Assembly: GCF_019200975.1 (NCBI RefSeq)
Contig: NZ_JAHTMR010000010.1
Location: 186,001 to 250,000 of the forward strand
DNA from: Pseudomonas sp. PD9R
GTDB taxonomy: Bacteria; Pseudomonadota; Gammaproteobacteria; Pseudomonadales; Pseudomonadaceae
Direction: 5' to 3'
Length of the DNA stretch: 64,000 nt
Shown: positions 53,696 through 64,000 of the stretch, piece after piece
Layout: each line of letters starts with the position of its first letter
Position numbering within the stretch: position 1 is the stretch's first letter
Notes under the pieces: generated by a model
Seen by the model: the letters and a program-made list of their open reading frames with translations, nothing else
Told to the model about the DNA's origin: nothing
Databases searched by the model: none
Translations under genes and position numbers: made by a program

Positions 53696-54034
53696 ATGGT
53701 TTATGAAGACAGGCGAAACGAGGGGAGGGGCGGTCCGCTCAAGGACATCAGGATCGACCCGTTTGTCAGTGAATTCGATATGGGGCTGGCCCAGCCCTTG
53801 TCGCGGTCGGTACGGCTCAATGGGTTTGCCACCTGTTTGCGCCTTGAGCAGGTTTACTGGGATATTTTGGGCGAAATGGCCAAGGTCAATTGCTGCTCGG
53901 TCAGTGCGCTGTTGTCCCACGTTGATCGCGAAGTGCATTTGCGCCATGGCGGGGTAAAGAATTTCAGTGGGCTGGTGCGGGTCGTTTGTGTCGTACACAG
54001 CCTTAAGGAAGGCAGTTGTCTGGTCATGACGTAG
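53696..54034 (+). CDS. Ribbon-helix-helix domain protein
   Basis: The 112-residue protein has a beta strand (SRSVRLNGFATCLRLEQVYW) and two helices (DILGEMAKVNCCSVSALLSH and VDREVHLRHG), in the order of a ribbon-helix-helix DNA-binding fold (RHH_4 type). It carries no membrane segment. It could regulate a nearby gene. An AGGAG lies 11 nt before the ATG. The frame continues upstream but with little sign of coding. Confidence 0.65.
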   Translation: MVYEDRRNEGRGGPLKDIRIDPFVSEFDMGLAQPLSRSVRLNGFATCLRLEQVYWDILGEMAKVNCCSVSALLSHVDREVHLRHGGVKNFSGLVRVVCVVHSLKEGSCLVMT

Positions 54035-54169
54035 TCATGCCAGTAAAAGTGCAGAGTGTCGATCTGTGCAGTCTTACGGCTGCACAGGCTGCATTTAATG
54101 GATATAATCCCGCTCTTTGCCGCAAAACCAAGCGTGCGCGGTAGCAATCTGATCGCCGAGACAACCCCC

Positions 54170-54391
54170 ATGCCGATGTACGATTATCAATGTGCTTCCT
54201 GTGGTCATCAGCTGGAAGTCATTCAAAAGATCAGCGCAGCACCGCTGGTCGATTGCCCTGCGTGCCAGGCACCAGAGCTCAAGAAGATGCTGTCGATGCC
54301 GGGCTTTCGCCTCAGCGGCAGTGGCTGGTACGAGACCGATTTCAAGACCGGTTCCAAGAAGAATCTGGCCGGCGGCGACAAAGCTGACTAG
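54170..54391 (+). CDS. FmdB-family zinc ribbon protein
   Basis: The 73-residue protein has two CxxC pairs (CASC and CPAC) in PMYDYQCASCGHQLEVIQKI and PLVDCPACQAPELKKMLSMP, the FmdB zinc-ribbon pattern. It is a putative regulatory protein family. It lies 112 bp ahead of aspS, the usual position in pseudomonads. Confidence 0.93.
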   Translation: MPMYDYQCASCGHQLEVIQKISAAPLVDCPACQAPELKKMLSMPGFRLSGSGWYETDFKTGSKKNLAGGDKAD

Positions 54392-54502
54392 GGTCTGGAA
54401 CCTGGGTTGAACCACACGTGCGGGCTCTTGCGTCATTGACCATCTGGTTTATGCGCAAGGTCTCCAACCGAATTTCGAATTACGAGAAGTGAAACCACTA
54501 CC

Positions 54503-56278
<1,776 letters not shown>

Positions 56279-56287
56279 GGCTGGCCT

Positions 56288-56320
56288 GAAAAGGCGCATC
56301 TTCGGATGCGCCTTTTCTTT
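56288..56320 (+). terminator. Rho-independent terminator with UUCG tetraloop after aspS
   Basis: AAAAGGCGCATC and GATGCGCCTTTT form a perfect 12-bp stem around TTCG and continue into CTTTAT. It lies 10 bp past the aspS stop codon. Confidence 0.95.
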
Positions 56321-56401
56321 ATATGGGTCGAGATTTTTTCTTTGCTGGCCAGCGCGATCTCGCGCGGCGGGCAATGTTTCAAAGAGAATTCGGAGCGAGT
56401 T

Positions 56402-57148
56402 ATGGCGGGTCATTCCAAGTGGGCGAACATCAAGCACCGCAAAGAACGTCAGGATGCCAAGAAGGGCAAGATTTTCACCAAGTGGATTCGTGAACTGACC
56501 GTTGCTGCCCGTCAGGGCGGCGGTGACCCAGGCTCCAACCCACGGTTGCGTCTGGCGCTGGACAAGGCCCTGGGGGCGAACATGAGTCGCGATATCATCG
56601 ATCGCGCGGTAGCCCGTGGCGCCGGCGCAGCCGATACCGATGACATGGTCGAGCTGACCTACGAAGGTTACGGCCCGGGCGGCGTAGCGGTAATGGTCGA
56701 GTGCATGACCGACAACCGCAACCGTACTGCGGCCGCTGTCCGTCACGCGTTCAGCAAGTGCGGCGGCAACCTTGGTACTGACGGTTCGGTGGCTTACTTG
56801 TTCGAGCGCAAGGGGCAAATTTCCTTCGCGCCTGGCGTTGATGAAGATGCGCTGATCGAAGCCGCCATGGAAGCTGATGCCGATGACGTAGTGACCAACG
56901 AAGACGGTTCCGTCGATGTGTTCACCTCGTTTGCCGGTTTCTACGCCGTGCGTAACGCGCTGGAAGCGGCGGGTTTCAAAGGGACGGATGCAGAAATCGT
57001 CATGCTGCCGACCACCAGTGCCGAGCTGGATCTGGAAGGCGCCGAGAAAGTCCTCAAGCTGATCGACATGCTCGAAGATCTCGATGATGTACAGAACGTC
57101 TATTCCAACGCGGACATTCCAGAGTCGGTGGCCGCACAGCTCGGTTGA
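56402..57148 (+). CDS. yebC: YebC/PmpR-family transcriptional regulator
   Basis: The 248-residue protein matches YebC: AGHSKWANIKHRKERQDAKK, then IFTKWIRELTVAARQGGGDP and RNRTAAAVRHAFSKCGGNLG. The family includes PmpR, a regulator of the quinolone signal system in P. aeruginosa, and translation-assisting YebC proteins. The start at 56402 follows GGAGCGAG. It precedes ruvC by 161 bp with REP units between, so ruvCAB may have its own promoter. Confidence 0.96.
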   Translation: MAGHSKWANIKHRKERQDAKKGKIFTKWIRELTVAARQGGGDPGSNPRLRLALDKALGANMSRDIIDRAVARGAGAADTDDMVELTYEGYGPGGVAVMVECMTDNRNRTAAAVRHAFSKCGGNLGTDGSVAYLFERKGQISFAPGVDEDALIEAAMEADADDVVTNEDGSVDVFTSFAGFYAVRNALEAAGFKGTDAEIVMLPTTSAELDLEGAEKVLKLIDMLEDLDDVQNVYSNADIPESVAAQLG

Positions 57149-57159
57149 TGCTTTTGTAA

Positions 57160-57275
57160 AAAGATCGCAGCCCTCACGGCCCTGCACCGAACCTGTAGAA
57201 GCCGCCGCAGGCCGCGATCTTTTGATTTTAAAGACCAGGATCAAAAGATCGCAGCCTTCGGCAGCTCCTACAGGT
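57160..57275. repeat. Three REP units between yebC and ruvC
   Basis: Three GTAGGAGCTGCC-family units are seen in alternating orientation: AAGATCGCAGCCCTCACGGC (degenerate), GTAGAAGCCGCCGCAGGCCG and AAGATCGCAGCCTTCGGCAG. The first pair is a diverged copy. It is the largest REP group in the window. Confidence 0.9.
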
Positions 57276-57309
57276 ACTCTCGGGTATCGCATTATTTTCT
57301 GCAGGCTTT

Positions 57310-57834
57310 ATGACTTTAATTCTTGGTATCGACCCCGGTTCGCGTATCACCGGTTATGGCGTGGTACGGGATACTGGTCGTGGCTGCGTTTACGTGGCGT
57401 CGGGCTGCATTCGCACGGGTTCGGGCGAGCTGCATGAGCGCCTGCAAATCGTTTATCGCGGCGTTCGTGAAGTCATCCAGACCTACGGTCCGGTGACCAT
57501 GGGCATCGAAAAGGTGTTCATGGCGCGCAACGCGGACTCGGCGCTGAAGCTCGGCCAGGCTCGCGGCGCGGCCATTGTCGCAGGTGCCGAAGAAGATCTG
57601 GAAATTGCCGAATACACCGCCACCCAGGTCAAGCAAGCCGTGACCGGTACAGGTGGGGCGAACAAAGAGCAGGTGCAAATGATGGTCATGCATATGCTGA
57701 AACTGACCAGCAAACCGCAAATTGATGCCTCGGATGCCCTGGCCATTGCCATTTGCCATGCTCACACCCGTTCCAGCCTGTTGCCTCATGGACTGGGTAC
57801 GGCACGCAGTCGTGGCGGGCGCTTGCGTCTCTGA
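57310..57834 (+). CDS. ruvC: Holliday junction resolvase RuvC
   Basis: The 174-residue nuclease resolves Holliday junctions cut out by RuvAB. Acidic catalytic residues are in ILGIDPGSRITGYGVVRDTG (Asp 7), GIEKVFMARNADSALKLGQA (Glu) and the C-terminal DASDALAIAICHAH (Asp residues). It opens the ruvCAB cluster. Confidence 0.97.
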   Translation: MTLILGIDPGSRITGYGVVRDTGRGCVYVASGCIRTGSGELHERLQIVYRGVREVIQTYGPVTMGIEKVFMARNADSALKLGQARGAAIVAGAEEDLEIAEYTATQVKQAVTGTGGANKEQVQMMVMHMLKLTSKPQIDASDALAIAICHAHTRSSLLPHGLGTARSRGGRLRL

Positions 57835-57948
57835 TAGCATCAGCAGTCAATTTTATGGAATGAGGGTTTTGCGCCTGTGTCGTCGGCGCAAAATCCTTGC
57901 TCTGTCAGTCGCTGGCCTCGCGCTGGCCAACGCTCAAGGATCTGTAAC

Positions 57949-58557
57949 GTGATTGGACGCTTGCGCGGCACACTGGCTGAGAAACAGCCGCCGCACCTGA
58001 TTCTGGATGTAAACGGTCTGGGCTATGAGCTGGAAGTGCCCATGACCACGCTTTATCGCCTGCCGTCGGTCGGTGAACCGCTGACGCTGCACACCCATCT
58101 GGTCGTACGCGAAGACGCGCAGTTACTCTATGGCTTCGTCGGCAAGCGCGAGCGAGACTTTTTTCGCGAGTTGATCCGTCTCAATGGTGTAGGGCCGAAG
58201 CTGGCCCTGGCCTTGATGTCGAGCCTGGAAGTCGACGAACTGGTGCGTTGCGTGCAGTCCCAGGATACCTCGGCGCTGACCAAGGTCCCGGGCGTGGGCA
58301 AGAAAACCGCCGAGCGTCTGTTGGTGGAGCTCAAGGATCGCTTCAAGGCCTGGGAAACCGTGCCGGCCATGTTCGCGTTGGTACCGAATCAGCCGGATGC
58401 GCCGGCGCAGGTTAACTCCGCCGAAAATGATGCAGTCAGCGCGTTGATTTCCCTGGGCTACAAGCCGCAGGAGGCCAGCAAGGCGATTTCCGGGATCAAG
58501 GAGAAAGGCTTGAGCAGTGAAGACCTGATTCGTCGTGCCCTGAAGGGAATGATTTAA
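57949..58557 (+). CDS. ruvA: Holliday junction branch-migration protein RuvA
   Basis: The 202-residue protein binds the junction as a tetramer and loads RuvB. It starts IGRLRGTLAEKQPPHLILDV, has helix-hairpin-helix motifs in LNGVGPKLALALMSSLEVDE and VPGVGKKTAERLLVELKDRF, and a C-terminal RuvB-binding domain. The GTG start follows AAGGAT. It ends 0 bp before ruvB: TAA is followed immediately by its GTG. Confidence 0.97.
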   Translation: MIGRLRGTLAEKQPPHLILDVNGLGYELEVPMTTLYRLPSVGEPLTLHTHLVVREDAQLLYGFVGKRERDFFRELIRLNGVGPKLALALMSSLEVDELVRCVQSQDTSALTKVPGVGKKTAERLLVELKDRFKAWETVPAMFALVPNQPDAPAQVNSAENDAVSALISLGYKPQEASKAISGIKEKGLSSEDLIRRALKGMI

Positions 58558-59619
58558 GTGATTGAAGCTGATCGTCTGATCGCCGCCACGGGTGCTCCCC
58601 GTGATCGCGAAGAAGTCCAGGACCGGGCGATACGCCCTGTCAGTCTGGCCGAATACATTGGCCAGCCGACCGTTCGCGAGCAAATGGAGTTGTTCATCCA
58701 GGCGGCGCGTGGGCGCAATGAGTCCTTGGACCACACGCTGATTTTCGGTCCGCCGGGCCTGGGTAAAACCACCCTGGCCAACATCATCGCCCAGGAAATG
58801 GGTGTTTCGATCAAAAGCACGTCGGGGCCAGTCCTTGAACGACCGGGCGACCTGGCGGCGCTGCTGACCAATCTTGAGCCGCACGACGTGTTGTTCATCG
58901 ACGAAATCCATCGGCTGTCGCCGATTGTCGAAGAAGTGCTGTACCCGGCCATGGAAGATTTCCAGCTCGACATCATGATTGGCGAAGGTCCGGCTGCGCG
59001 CTCAATCAAGCTGGATCTGCCGCCATTCACCCTGGTCGGCGCGACGACGCGGGCCGGCATGCTGACCAATCCGTTGCGTGACCGTTTCGGGATCGTCCAG
59101 CGTCTGGAGTTCTACAGCACTGCCGACCTGGCAACGATTGTCAGTCGTTCGGCGAACATCCTCGGTTTGCCGCTGGATCCGGAAGGCGCCTTTGAAATTG
59201 CCCGTCGTGCCCGTGGCACGCCACGGATTGCCAACCGCTTGTTGCGCCGTGTGCGTGATTTCGCTGAAGTTCGCGCCAAGGGCCATATCACCAAACCTGT
59301 GGCCGACATGGCGCTGAACCTGCTGGATGTCGATGAGCGTGGCTTCGATCACCAGGACCGGCGTCTATTGCTGACGATGATCGAGAAGTTCGATGGCGGG
59401 CCGGTCGGGGTGGACAGCCTCGCCGCAGCCATCAGTGAAGAGCGCCACACCATTGAAGACGTGCTGGAGCCGTATCTGATCCAGCAGGGCTACATCATGC
59501 GCACGCCGCGCGGGCGAGTGGTAACGCGACATGCCTACCTGCATTTCGGCTTAAACATTCCGTCACGATTGGGTGAAATGCCCGTGGTAGACGAGTTCCT
59601 TGATGCCGTCGACGATTAA
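58558..59619 (+). CDS. ruvB: Holliday junction branch-migration ATPase RuvB
   Basis: The 353-residue AAA+ motor has Walker A in HTLIFGPPGLGKTTLANIIA, Walker B in VLFIDEIHRLSPIVEEVLYP, sensor 1 TLVGATTRAGMLTNPLRDRF and the winged-helix C-terminus with GYIMRTPRGRVVT. It drives branch migration with RuvA. The GTG start directly follows the ruvA stop codon, suggesting translational coupling. Confidence 0.98.
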   Translation: MIEADRLIAATGAPRDREEVQDRAIRPVSLAEYIGQPTVREQMELFIQAARGRNESLDHTLIFGPPGLGKTTLANIIAQEMGVSIKSTSGPVLERPGDLAALLTNLEPHDVLFIDEIHRLSPIVEEVLYPAMEDFQLDIMIGEGPAARSIKLDLPPFTLVGATTRAGMLTNPLRDRFGIVQRLEFYSTADLATIVSRSANILGLPLDPEGAFEIARRARGTPRIANRLLRRVRDFAEVRAKGHITKPVADMALNLLDVDERGFDHQDRRLLLTMIEKFDGGPVGVDSLAAAISEERHTIEDVLEPYLIQQGYIMRTPRGRVVTRHAYLHFGLNIPSRLGEMPVVDEFLDAVDD

Positions 59620-59746
59620 TAACCTTTGCGCGCTGATTTTTTCGGGCATTGTGCTGTCCCAGGACCGTACTTTTGCAAGAAAGCCGCAGAACAATGAAAA
59701 ACAGTTGCCTGGCCGGATTGGCAACCTGAGGAGTAAGCACTAGAGT

Positions 59747-60214
59747 ATGCGCGCGCAAAACGGGCTTGAGCCTTTCGCACATCGTTGTCGCGTTTATTAC
59801 GAGGACACCGATGCGGGCGGCATCGTGTATTACGTTAATTACCTCAAGTTTATGGAACGGGCTCGAACCGAGCGGCTACGAGATCTGGGCTTTGCCCAAT
59901 CGCAGCTGGCAGGGGAGGACCTGTTGTTCGTCGTGCATTCCAGCGAAGCGCGCTATCACGCGCCGGCGCGACTGGATGACGAACTGCTGGTAAGCGCTGA
60001 AGTAATCGAATTGAACCGTGCCAGCCTGCGCTTTAAACAGCAGGTCAGGCGGGCGACGGATAATGCGCTGCTCTGCGAAGGGCAGTTTTTGGTGGCCTGT
60101 GTGCGCACTGACAGTTTGAAACCCCGGGCCATTCCCGAAGCTCTACGAGCGGCCTTTGCCGACGTGAGCGGCGCGGGTACACACTCAAAGCAGGAGATAA
60201 AGCGTGGAAGCTAA
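59747..60214 (+). CDS. ybgC: Acyl-CoA thioesterase YbgC
   Basis: The 155-residue hotdog-fold thioesterase has the catalytic motif HRCRVYYEDTDAGGIVYYVN, with the active-site Asp, and opens the tol-pal operon. YbgC hydrolyses short-chain acyl-CoA or acyl-ACP and associates with the Tol system in several species. Its end overlaps tolQ by 11 bp, so the pair is coupled. Confidence 0.95.
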   Translation: MRAQNGLEPFAHRCRVYYEDTDAGGIVYYVNYLKFMERARTERLRDLGFAQSQLAGEDLLFVVHSSEARYHAPARLDDELLVSAEVIELNRASLRFKQQVRRATDNALLCEGQFLVACVRTDSLKPRAIPEALRAAFADVSGAGTHSKQEIKRGS

Positions 60215-60899
60215 CGTCGTCGACCATTCCTCCATGTGGAGCCTGGTCAGCAATGCCAGTATCGTGGTGCAACTGGTAATGCTGATCCTGGTAGCCGCAT
60301 CGGTGACCTCGTGGATCATGATCTTTCAGCGCAGCAACTTGCTGCGCGCCGGTCGACGTGCCCTGGAGAGCTTTGAAGAGCGCTTCTGGTCCGGCATCGA
60401 CCTGTCCAAACTGTACCGTCAGGCCGGCAGCAACCCGGACCCGGATTCAGGTGTCGAGCAGATCTTCCGTGCCGGTTTCAAGGAATTCTCCCGTCTGCGC
60501 CAGCAGCCAGGCGTCGATCCTGAAGCGGTCATGGAAGGCGTGGCCCGTGCCATGCGCGTTGCCATTTCCCGCGAAGAAGAAAAGCTCGAACAGAGCCTGC
60601 CATTCCTCGCCACCGTCGGCTCCGTCAGCCCCTACATCGGTCTGTTCGGTACGGTCTGGGGCATCATGAACTCCTTCCGTGGTCTGGCAACTGCCCAGCA
60701 AGCGACATTGGCTACCGTGGCACCAGGCATCGCCGAAGCACTGATCGCGACTGCGATCGGTCTGTTCGCCGCTATCCCGGCAGTAATTGCTTACAACCGT
60801 TTCGCCGCTCGCAGCGAAACCCTGCTGAGCCGTTACTACACCTTCGCCGATGAATTCCAGGCGATCCTGCACCGCAAAGTGCACACCAGCGAAGAATAA
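60204..60899 (+). CDS. tolQ: Tol-Pal inner-membrane protein TolQ
   Basis: The 231-residue protein has three membrane helices: IVVQLVMLILVAASVTSWIM, a segment around LPFLATVGSVSPYIGLFGTV, and one around VAPGIAEALIATAIGLFAAI. TolQ forms the proton channel of the Tol-Pal envelope system with TolR. The GTG start overlaps ybgC. Confidence 0.97.
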   Translation: MEANVVDHSSMWSLVSNASIVVQLVMLILVAASVTSWIMIFQRSNLLRAGRRALESFEERFWSGIDLSKLYRQAGSNPDPDSGVEQIFRAGFKEFSRLRQQPGVDPEAVMEGVARAMRVAISREEEKLEQSLPFLATVGSVSPYIGLFGTVWGIMNSFRGLATAQQATLATVAPGIAEALIATAIGLFAAIPAVIAYNRFAARSETLLSRYYTFADEFQAILHRKVHTSEE

Positions 60900-60913
60900 G
60901 CAGGTAATTTCCA

Positions 60914-61375
60914 ATGGCTTTAATCGCTCGAGCTCGCAAAAAGCGCAAGCCGGTCGCCGAGATGAACGTGGTGCCTTACATCGACGTGATGTTGGTACTG
61001 CTGGTCATCTTCATGGTGACCGCGCCAATGCTCAATCAGGGCGTGAAAGTTGATCTGCCCAAGGTTTCCAGCGAAGCCTTGCCGCAGGACAACAACACCC
61101 AGGTCCTGACCATTTCGATCAAAGCTGACAAGACCTATTACTGGAACCTTGGCAGCGAAGTCGACACAGAGAAGCAGCAGGACCGTGCCATGACCCTGCC
61201 GCAAATGACCGATGCGGTGACCAAGATCATTCGCGCCGGCAACGAAGGCGGCAAGCACACCCAGGTCTTCATTCGCGGCGACAAGACCGTCGATTACGGC
61301 TCCGTCATGGGGGCTATGGGCGGGTTGCAGAAAGCCGGGGTCGGTAATGTTGGCTTGATTACCGAGGCGCCCTGA
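60914..61375 (+). CDS. tolR: Tol-Pal inner-membrane protein TolR
   Basis: The 153-residue ExbD/TolR protein has a basic cytoplasmic start and one membrane helix, MNVVPYIDVMLVLLVIFMVT, with the proton-carrying Asp in PYIDVML; the rest is periplasmic. It begins 14 bp after tolQ. Its stop codon TGA overlaps the tolA ATG by one base. Confidence 0.97.
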   Translation: MALIARARKKRKPVAEMNVVPYIDVMLVLLVIFMVTAPMLNQGVKVDLPKVSSEALPQDNNTQVLTISIKADKTYYWNLGSEVDTEKQQDRAMTLPQMTDAVTKIIRAGNEGGKHTQVFIRGDKTVDYGSVMGAMGGLQKAGVGNVGLITEAP

Positions 61376-62454
61376 TGCAGCAACAGCGAGAGCCGTCCGC
61401 CTCGGAAAGCTACTTCTGGCCTAGTGTCTGGGCGATTGGCTTGCACGTGCTGGTGTTCGGCATGCTGTTCGTCAGTTTTGCCTTCACCCCGGAGCTACCG
61501 CCGTCCAAGCCGATCGTCCAGGCGACCCTGTACCAGCTGAAGTCGAAAAGTCGGGCGACCACCCAGACCAATCAGAAGATTGCGGGTGAAGCGCAGAAAT
61601 CTGCCGCGCGTCAGACCGAAGTCGAACAGATGGAACAAAAGAAGGTCGAGCAGGAAGCGGTGAAGGCTGCGGAACAAAAGAAAGAAGAAGCGGCTCAAAA
61701 GGCCGAGGAAGCCAAGAAGGCCGACGAGTCGAAGAAAGCGGAAGAGGCGAAAAAGGCTGATGAAGCCAAGAAAGCCGATGACGCGAAGAAGACCGCCGAA
61801 GCCAAGAAGGCTGAAGAGAAACAACTGGCTGATATAGCCAAGAAGAAAGCGGAAGAAGAAGCCAAGAAGGCTGCTGAAGAAGAGGCCAAGAAAGCGGCCG
61901 CTGAAGAAGCGAAGAAGAAGATCGTCGAAGACGCGAAGAAGAAAGCCGCGGAAGACGCCAAGAAGAAAGCTGAAGCTGAAGAGGCGAAGAAGAAAGTCGC
62001 CGAAGACGCGAAGAAGAAAGCTGCTGCCGATGCTGCGAAGAAGAAATCGCAGGACGCGGCACGTAAATCCACCGAAGACAAAAAGGCTCAGGCCTTGGCG
62101 GATTTGCTTTCCGACACGCCACAGCGCCAGCAAGCCTTGGCCGATGAGCAGGGGGACGAAGTCGCCGGCAGTTTCGATGACTTGATTCGCGCTCGTGCAG
62201 CGGAAGGCTGGGCTCGTCCACCTTCGGCCCGCAAAGGCATGACGGTCGTGTTGCAAATCGGCATGTTGCCGGACGGTACAGTGACCTCGGTCAGCGTCTC
62301 CAAGTCCAGTGGCGATGGTCCGTTTGACGCATCGGCTGTAGCAGCGGTGAAGAATATTGGACGTTTGACAGAAATGCAGGGAATGAAGCCGAGCGATTTC
62401 GCTCCGTATCGTTCATTCAAGATGACATTCACACCTGAGGATCTAGCCTTGTGA
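61375..62454 (+). CDS. tolA: Tol-Pal protein TolA
   Basis: The 359-residue protein has one N-terminal membrane helix (VWAIGLHVLVFGMLFVSFAF), a long Lys-Ala-Glu coiled-coil (about 60-245) built of repeats such as KKAEEAKKADEAKK, and a C-terminal domain III (about 265-359, ending SFKMTFTPEDL) that binds TolB and Pal. It spans the periplasm to transmit energy from TolQR. The repetitive low-complexity arm varies in length among species. The stop overlaps the tolB GTG as GTGA. Confidence 0.97.
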   Translation: MQQQREPSASESYFWPSVWAIGLHVLVFGMLFVSFAFTPELPPSKPIVQATLYQLKSKSRATTQTNQKIAGEAQKSAARQTEVEQMEQKKVEQEAVKAAEQKKEEAAQKAEEAKKADESKKAEEAKKADEAKKADDAKKTAEAKKAEEKQLADIAKKKAEEEAKKAAEEEAKKAAAEEAKKKIVEDAKKKAAEDAKKKAEAEEAKKKVAEDAKKKAAADAAKKKSQDAARKSTEDKKAQALADLLSDTPQRQQALADEQGDEVAGSFDDLIRARAAEGWARPPSARKGMTVVLQIGMLPDGTVTSVSVSKSSGDGPFDASAVAAVKNIGRLTEMQGMKPSDFAPYRSFKMTFTPEDLAL

Positions 62455-63752
62455 GAAACCTTCTTCGAGGAATGCTGGTCGTTATCTGCTGCATGGCAGG
62501 GATGGCGATGGCAGATGAGAAAAACATTCTGGTCACCAGTGGCAGCGATCGGGCCACCCCGATCGCGGTAGTGCCGTTCGGCAACCAGGGCGGCAGCGTG
62601 CTGCCGGACGACATGGCCGAAATCATCGGTAACGACCTGCGCAACTCGGGTTACTACTCGCCGATTCCAAAGCAGAACATGATCAGCCAGCCGAGCCAGG
62701 CCAGCGAAATCATCTACCGTGACTTCAAGGCGCTGGGCGCCCAGTACGTCATGGTTGGCAACATTGTGCCGGCGGGCGGTCGCCTGCAGGTTCAATACGC
62801 ACTGTTCAACGTTGCCACCGAGCAGCAAGTGCTGACTGGCAGTGTCTCGGGTGGCGTCGATCAACTGCGCGACATGTCGCACTACATCGCCGACCAGTCG
62901 TTCGAAAAACTCACCGGTATCAAAGGTGCGTTCTCGACTCGCCTGCTGTACGTGACGGCCGAGCGTTTCTCCGAGAAGAACACTCGCTACACGCTGCAAC
63001 GTTCGGACTATGACGGTGCACGCGCCGTAACCCTGCTGCAATCGCGCGAGCCGATCCTGTCGCCGCGTTTCGCACCGGATGGCAAGCGCATTGCCTACGT
63101 CTCGTTCGAGCAGAAGCGTCCACGCATTTTCATGCAGAACATCGACACCGGTCGCCGTGAACAGATCACCAACTTCGAAGGCCTTAACGGTGCGCCAGCC
63201 TGGTCGCCGGATGGCAATCGCCTGGCGTTCGTACTGTCGAAAGACGGCAACCCGGACATCTATGTGATGAACCTGGGTTCGCGTCAGATCACTCGCGTCA
63301 CCAACGGTCCTGGCATCAACACCGAGCCATTCTGGGGTAAGGATGGTTCGACCATCTACTTCACTTCCGACCGTGGCGGCAAACCACAAATCTACAAAAC
63401 CAGCGTGGGTGGTGGCGGTGCCGAGCGTGTAACTTTCATCGGTAACTACAACGCCAACCCTAAATTGTCGGCTGATGAAAAGACCCTGGTGATGATTCAC
63501 CGCCAGGATGGCTTCACCAATTTCAAAGTGGCGGCTCAGGATTTGCAGCGCGGTAGCGTAAAAATCCTCACTGATAGCACTCTGGACGAGTCGCCTACTG
63601 TTGCGCCCAACGGCACCATGGTAATCTACGCCACCCGCCAGCAGGGCCGGGGAGTCTTGATGCTCGTGTCCATTAATGGACGCGTAAGGCTCCCGCTTCC
63701 TACCGCACAAGGCGAAGTCAGAGAACCTTCCTGGTCCCCTTACCTGAACTGA
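62451..63752 (+). CDS. tolB: Tol-Pal periplasmic protein TolB
   Basis: The 433-residue protein has a signal peptide (LRGMLVVICCMAGMAMA), an N-terminal TolB domain (ILVTSGSDRATPIAVVPFGN) and a six-bladed propeller of repeats such as RFAPDGKRIAYVSFEQKRPR and AWSPDGNRLAFVLSKDGNPD. It binds Pal and TolA in the periplasm. The start is a GTG overlapping the tolA stop codon. Confidence 0.97.
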   Translation: MRNLLRGMLVVICCMAGMAMADEKNILVTSGSDRATPIAVVPFGNQGGSVLPDDMAEIIGNDLRNSGYYSPIPKQNMISQPSQASEIIYRDFKALGAQYVMVGNIVPAGGRLQVQYALFNVATEQQVLTGSVSGGVDQLRDMSHYIADQSFEKLTGIKGAFSTRLLYVTAERFSEKNTRYTLQRSDYDGARAVTLLQSREPILSPRFAPDGKRIAYVSFEQKRPRIFMQNIDTGRREQITNFEGLNGAPAWSPDGNRLAFVLSKDGNPDIYVMNLGSRQITRVTNGPGINTEPFWGKDGSTIYFTSDRGGKPQIYKTSVGGGGAERVTFIGNYNANPKLSADEKTLVMIHRQDGFTNFKVAAQDLQRGSVKILTDSTLDESPTVAPNGTMVIYATRQQGRGVLMLVSINGRVRLPLPTAQGEVREPSWSPYLN

Positions 63753-63804
63753 CGCGGCGCTTTACGTTGTACTTAACACACTGGGGTTCATTAGGAGTTT
63801 CACG

Positions 63805-64000
63805 ATGGAAATGCTGAAGTTTGGTAAATTTGCTGCGCTGGCTCTGGCCATGGCTGTAGCTGTAGGTTGCTCGTCTAAAGGCGGCGACAATGCCGGTGAA
63901 GGCGCTGTAGATCCAAACGCTGGTTACGGCGCAAACACTGGTGCAGTTGACGGCTCCCTGAGCGAAGAAGCTGCACTGCGCGCAATCACCACTTTCTACT
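63805..64000 (+). CDS. pal: Peptidoglycan-associated lipoprotein Pal, N-terminal part (cut by window edge)
   Basis: The first 65 codons are seen. They start MEMLKFGKFAALALAMAVAV and then reach the lipobox cysteine in VGCSSKG, followed by a Gly-Asn-rich linker. TAGGAG lies upstream. The gene follows tolB by 52 bp and completes the tolQRAB-pal order; the OmpA-like peptidoglycan-binding domain lies beyond the window. Confidence 0.93.
   Translation, partial: MEMLKFGKFAALALAMAVAVGCSSKGGDNAGEGAVDPNAGYGANTGAVDGSLSEEAALRAITTFY

Noticed and set aside
61484..62256. Repetitive Leu/Phe-rich frames opposite tolA
   Set aside because: Mirror image of the Lys-Ala-Glu repeats of the TolA arm, not a gene or membrane protein.
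62088..63710. 540-residue frame antisense to tolA and tolB
   Set aside because: Overlaps two certain genes and shows no family motif.

Overview
The window comes from a gamma-proteobacterium of the genus Pseudomonas, most likely the P. fluorescens group. Support: high-GC coding sequence, the conserved order aspS-yebC-ruvCAB-ybgC-tolQRAB-pal, an MvaT-type H-NS protein, an OprD-family porin, a class I fumarase, and many copies of the GTAGGAGCTGCCGCAGGCTG-type REP element that litters fluorescens-group genomes. About 55 protein genes are called. I see no rRNA, tRNA, CRISPR array, insertion sequence or prophage.

Layout. 1-627 (minus): the first 209 codons of an SpvB/TcaC-like (TcB) subunit of a Tc insecticidal toxin complex, cut by the window edge. 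837-7717: housekeeping and metabolism (class I fumarase, a membrane diguanylate cyclase overlapping a ferredoxin-type reductase, an enoyl-CoA hydratase, pyruvate kinase, a small lipoprotein). 7965-8324: a PilZ protein behind a structured leader. 8601-19802: the accessory island of the window, with a 115-residue orphan, a TcaA-like protein (1710 aa), a TcaB-like protein (1529 aa) and a 176-residue third gene. 19836-26686 (minus): a coupled six-gene operon (RDD, SpoIIM, DUF4129, DUF4350, MoxR ATPase, DUF58). 26871-35266: sbcB, mvaT, purU, a small protein, a three-gene surface-glycan-like operon and a chemoreceptor. 35445-47326: a HerA/DUF853 ATPase, a DciA-like protein, secA, argJ, a GST, a Nudix/ThiE-like fusion, a cobalamin adenosyltransferase, a histidine kinase and a panE-type reductase. 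47461-54391: yajQ, mscS, an OprD-type porin, HIT, slyX, a membrane-cold-shock fusion, dps, a ribbon-helix-helix protein and an FmdB zinc ribbon. 54503-64000: aspS, yebC, ruvCAB and the tol-pal operon, with pal cut by the right edge.

The most interesting signal is regulatory. Three 20-bp elements of the form NNCT-N12-AGNN, the las/lux-box form, lie upstream of the TcB-like gene (perfect palindrome, 695-714), the 115-residue orphan (8489-8508) and the TcaA-like gene (9173-9192). Each has a possible -10 element at the spacing expected of a LuxR-activated promoter. This suggests that a split Tc toxin, with its B and A parts separated by about 8.7 kb containing unrelated genes, is controlled together by a LuxR-type quorum-sensing or LuxR-solo regulator, and that the orphan belongs to the same regulon. 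The TcaA-like protein also ends in about 700 residues of Ig-like modules, and a lectin-like small gene follows the TcaB-like gene. These assignments rest on reading motifs by eye; no database search was run.
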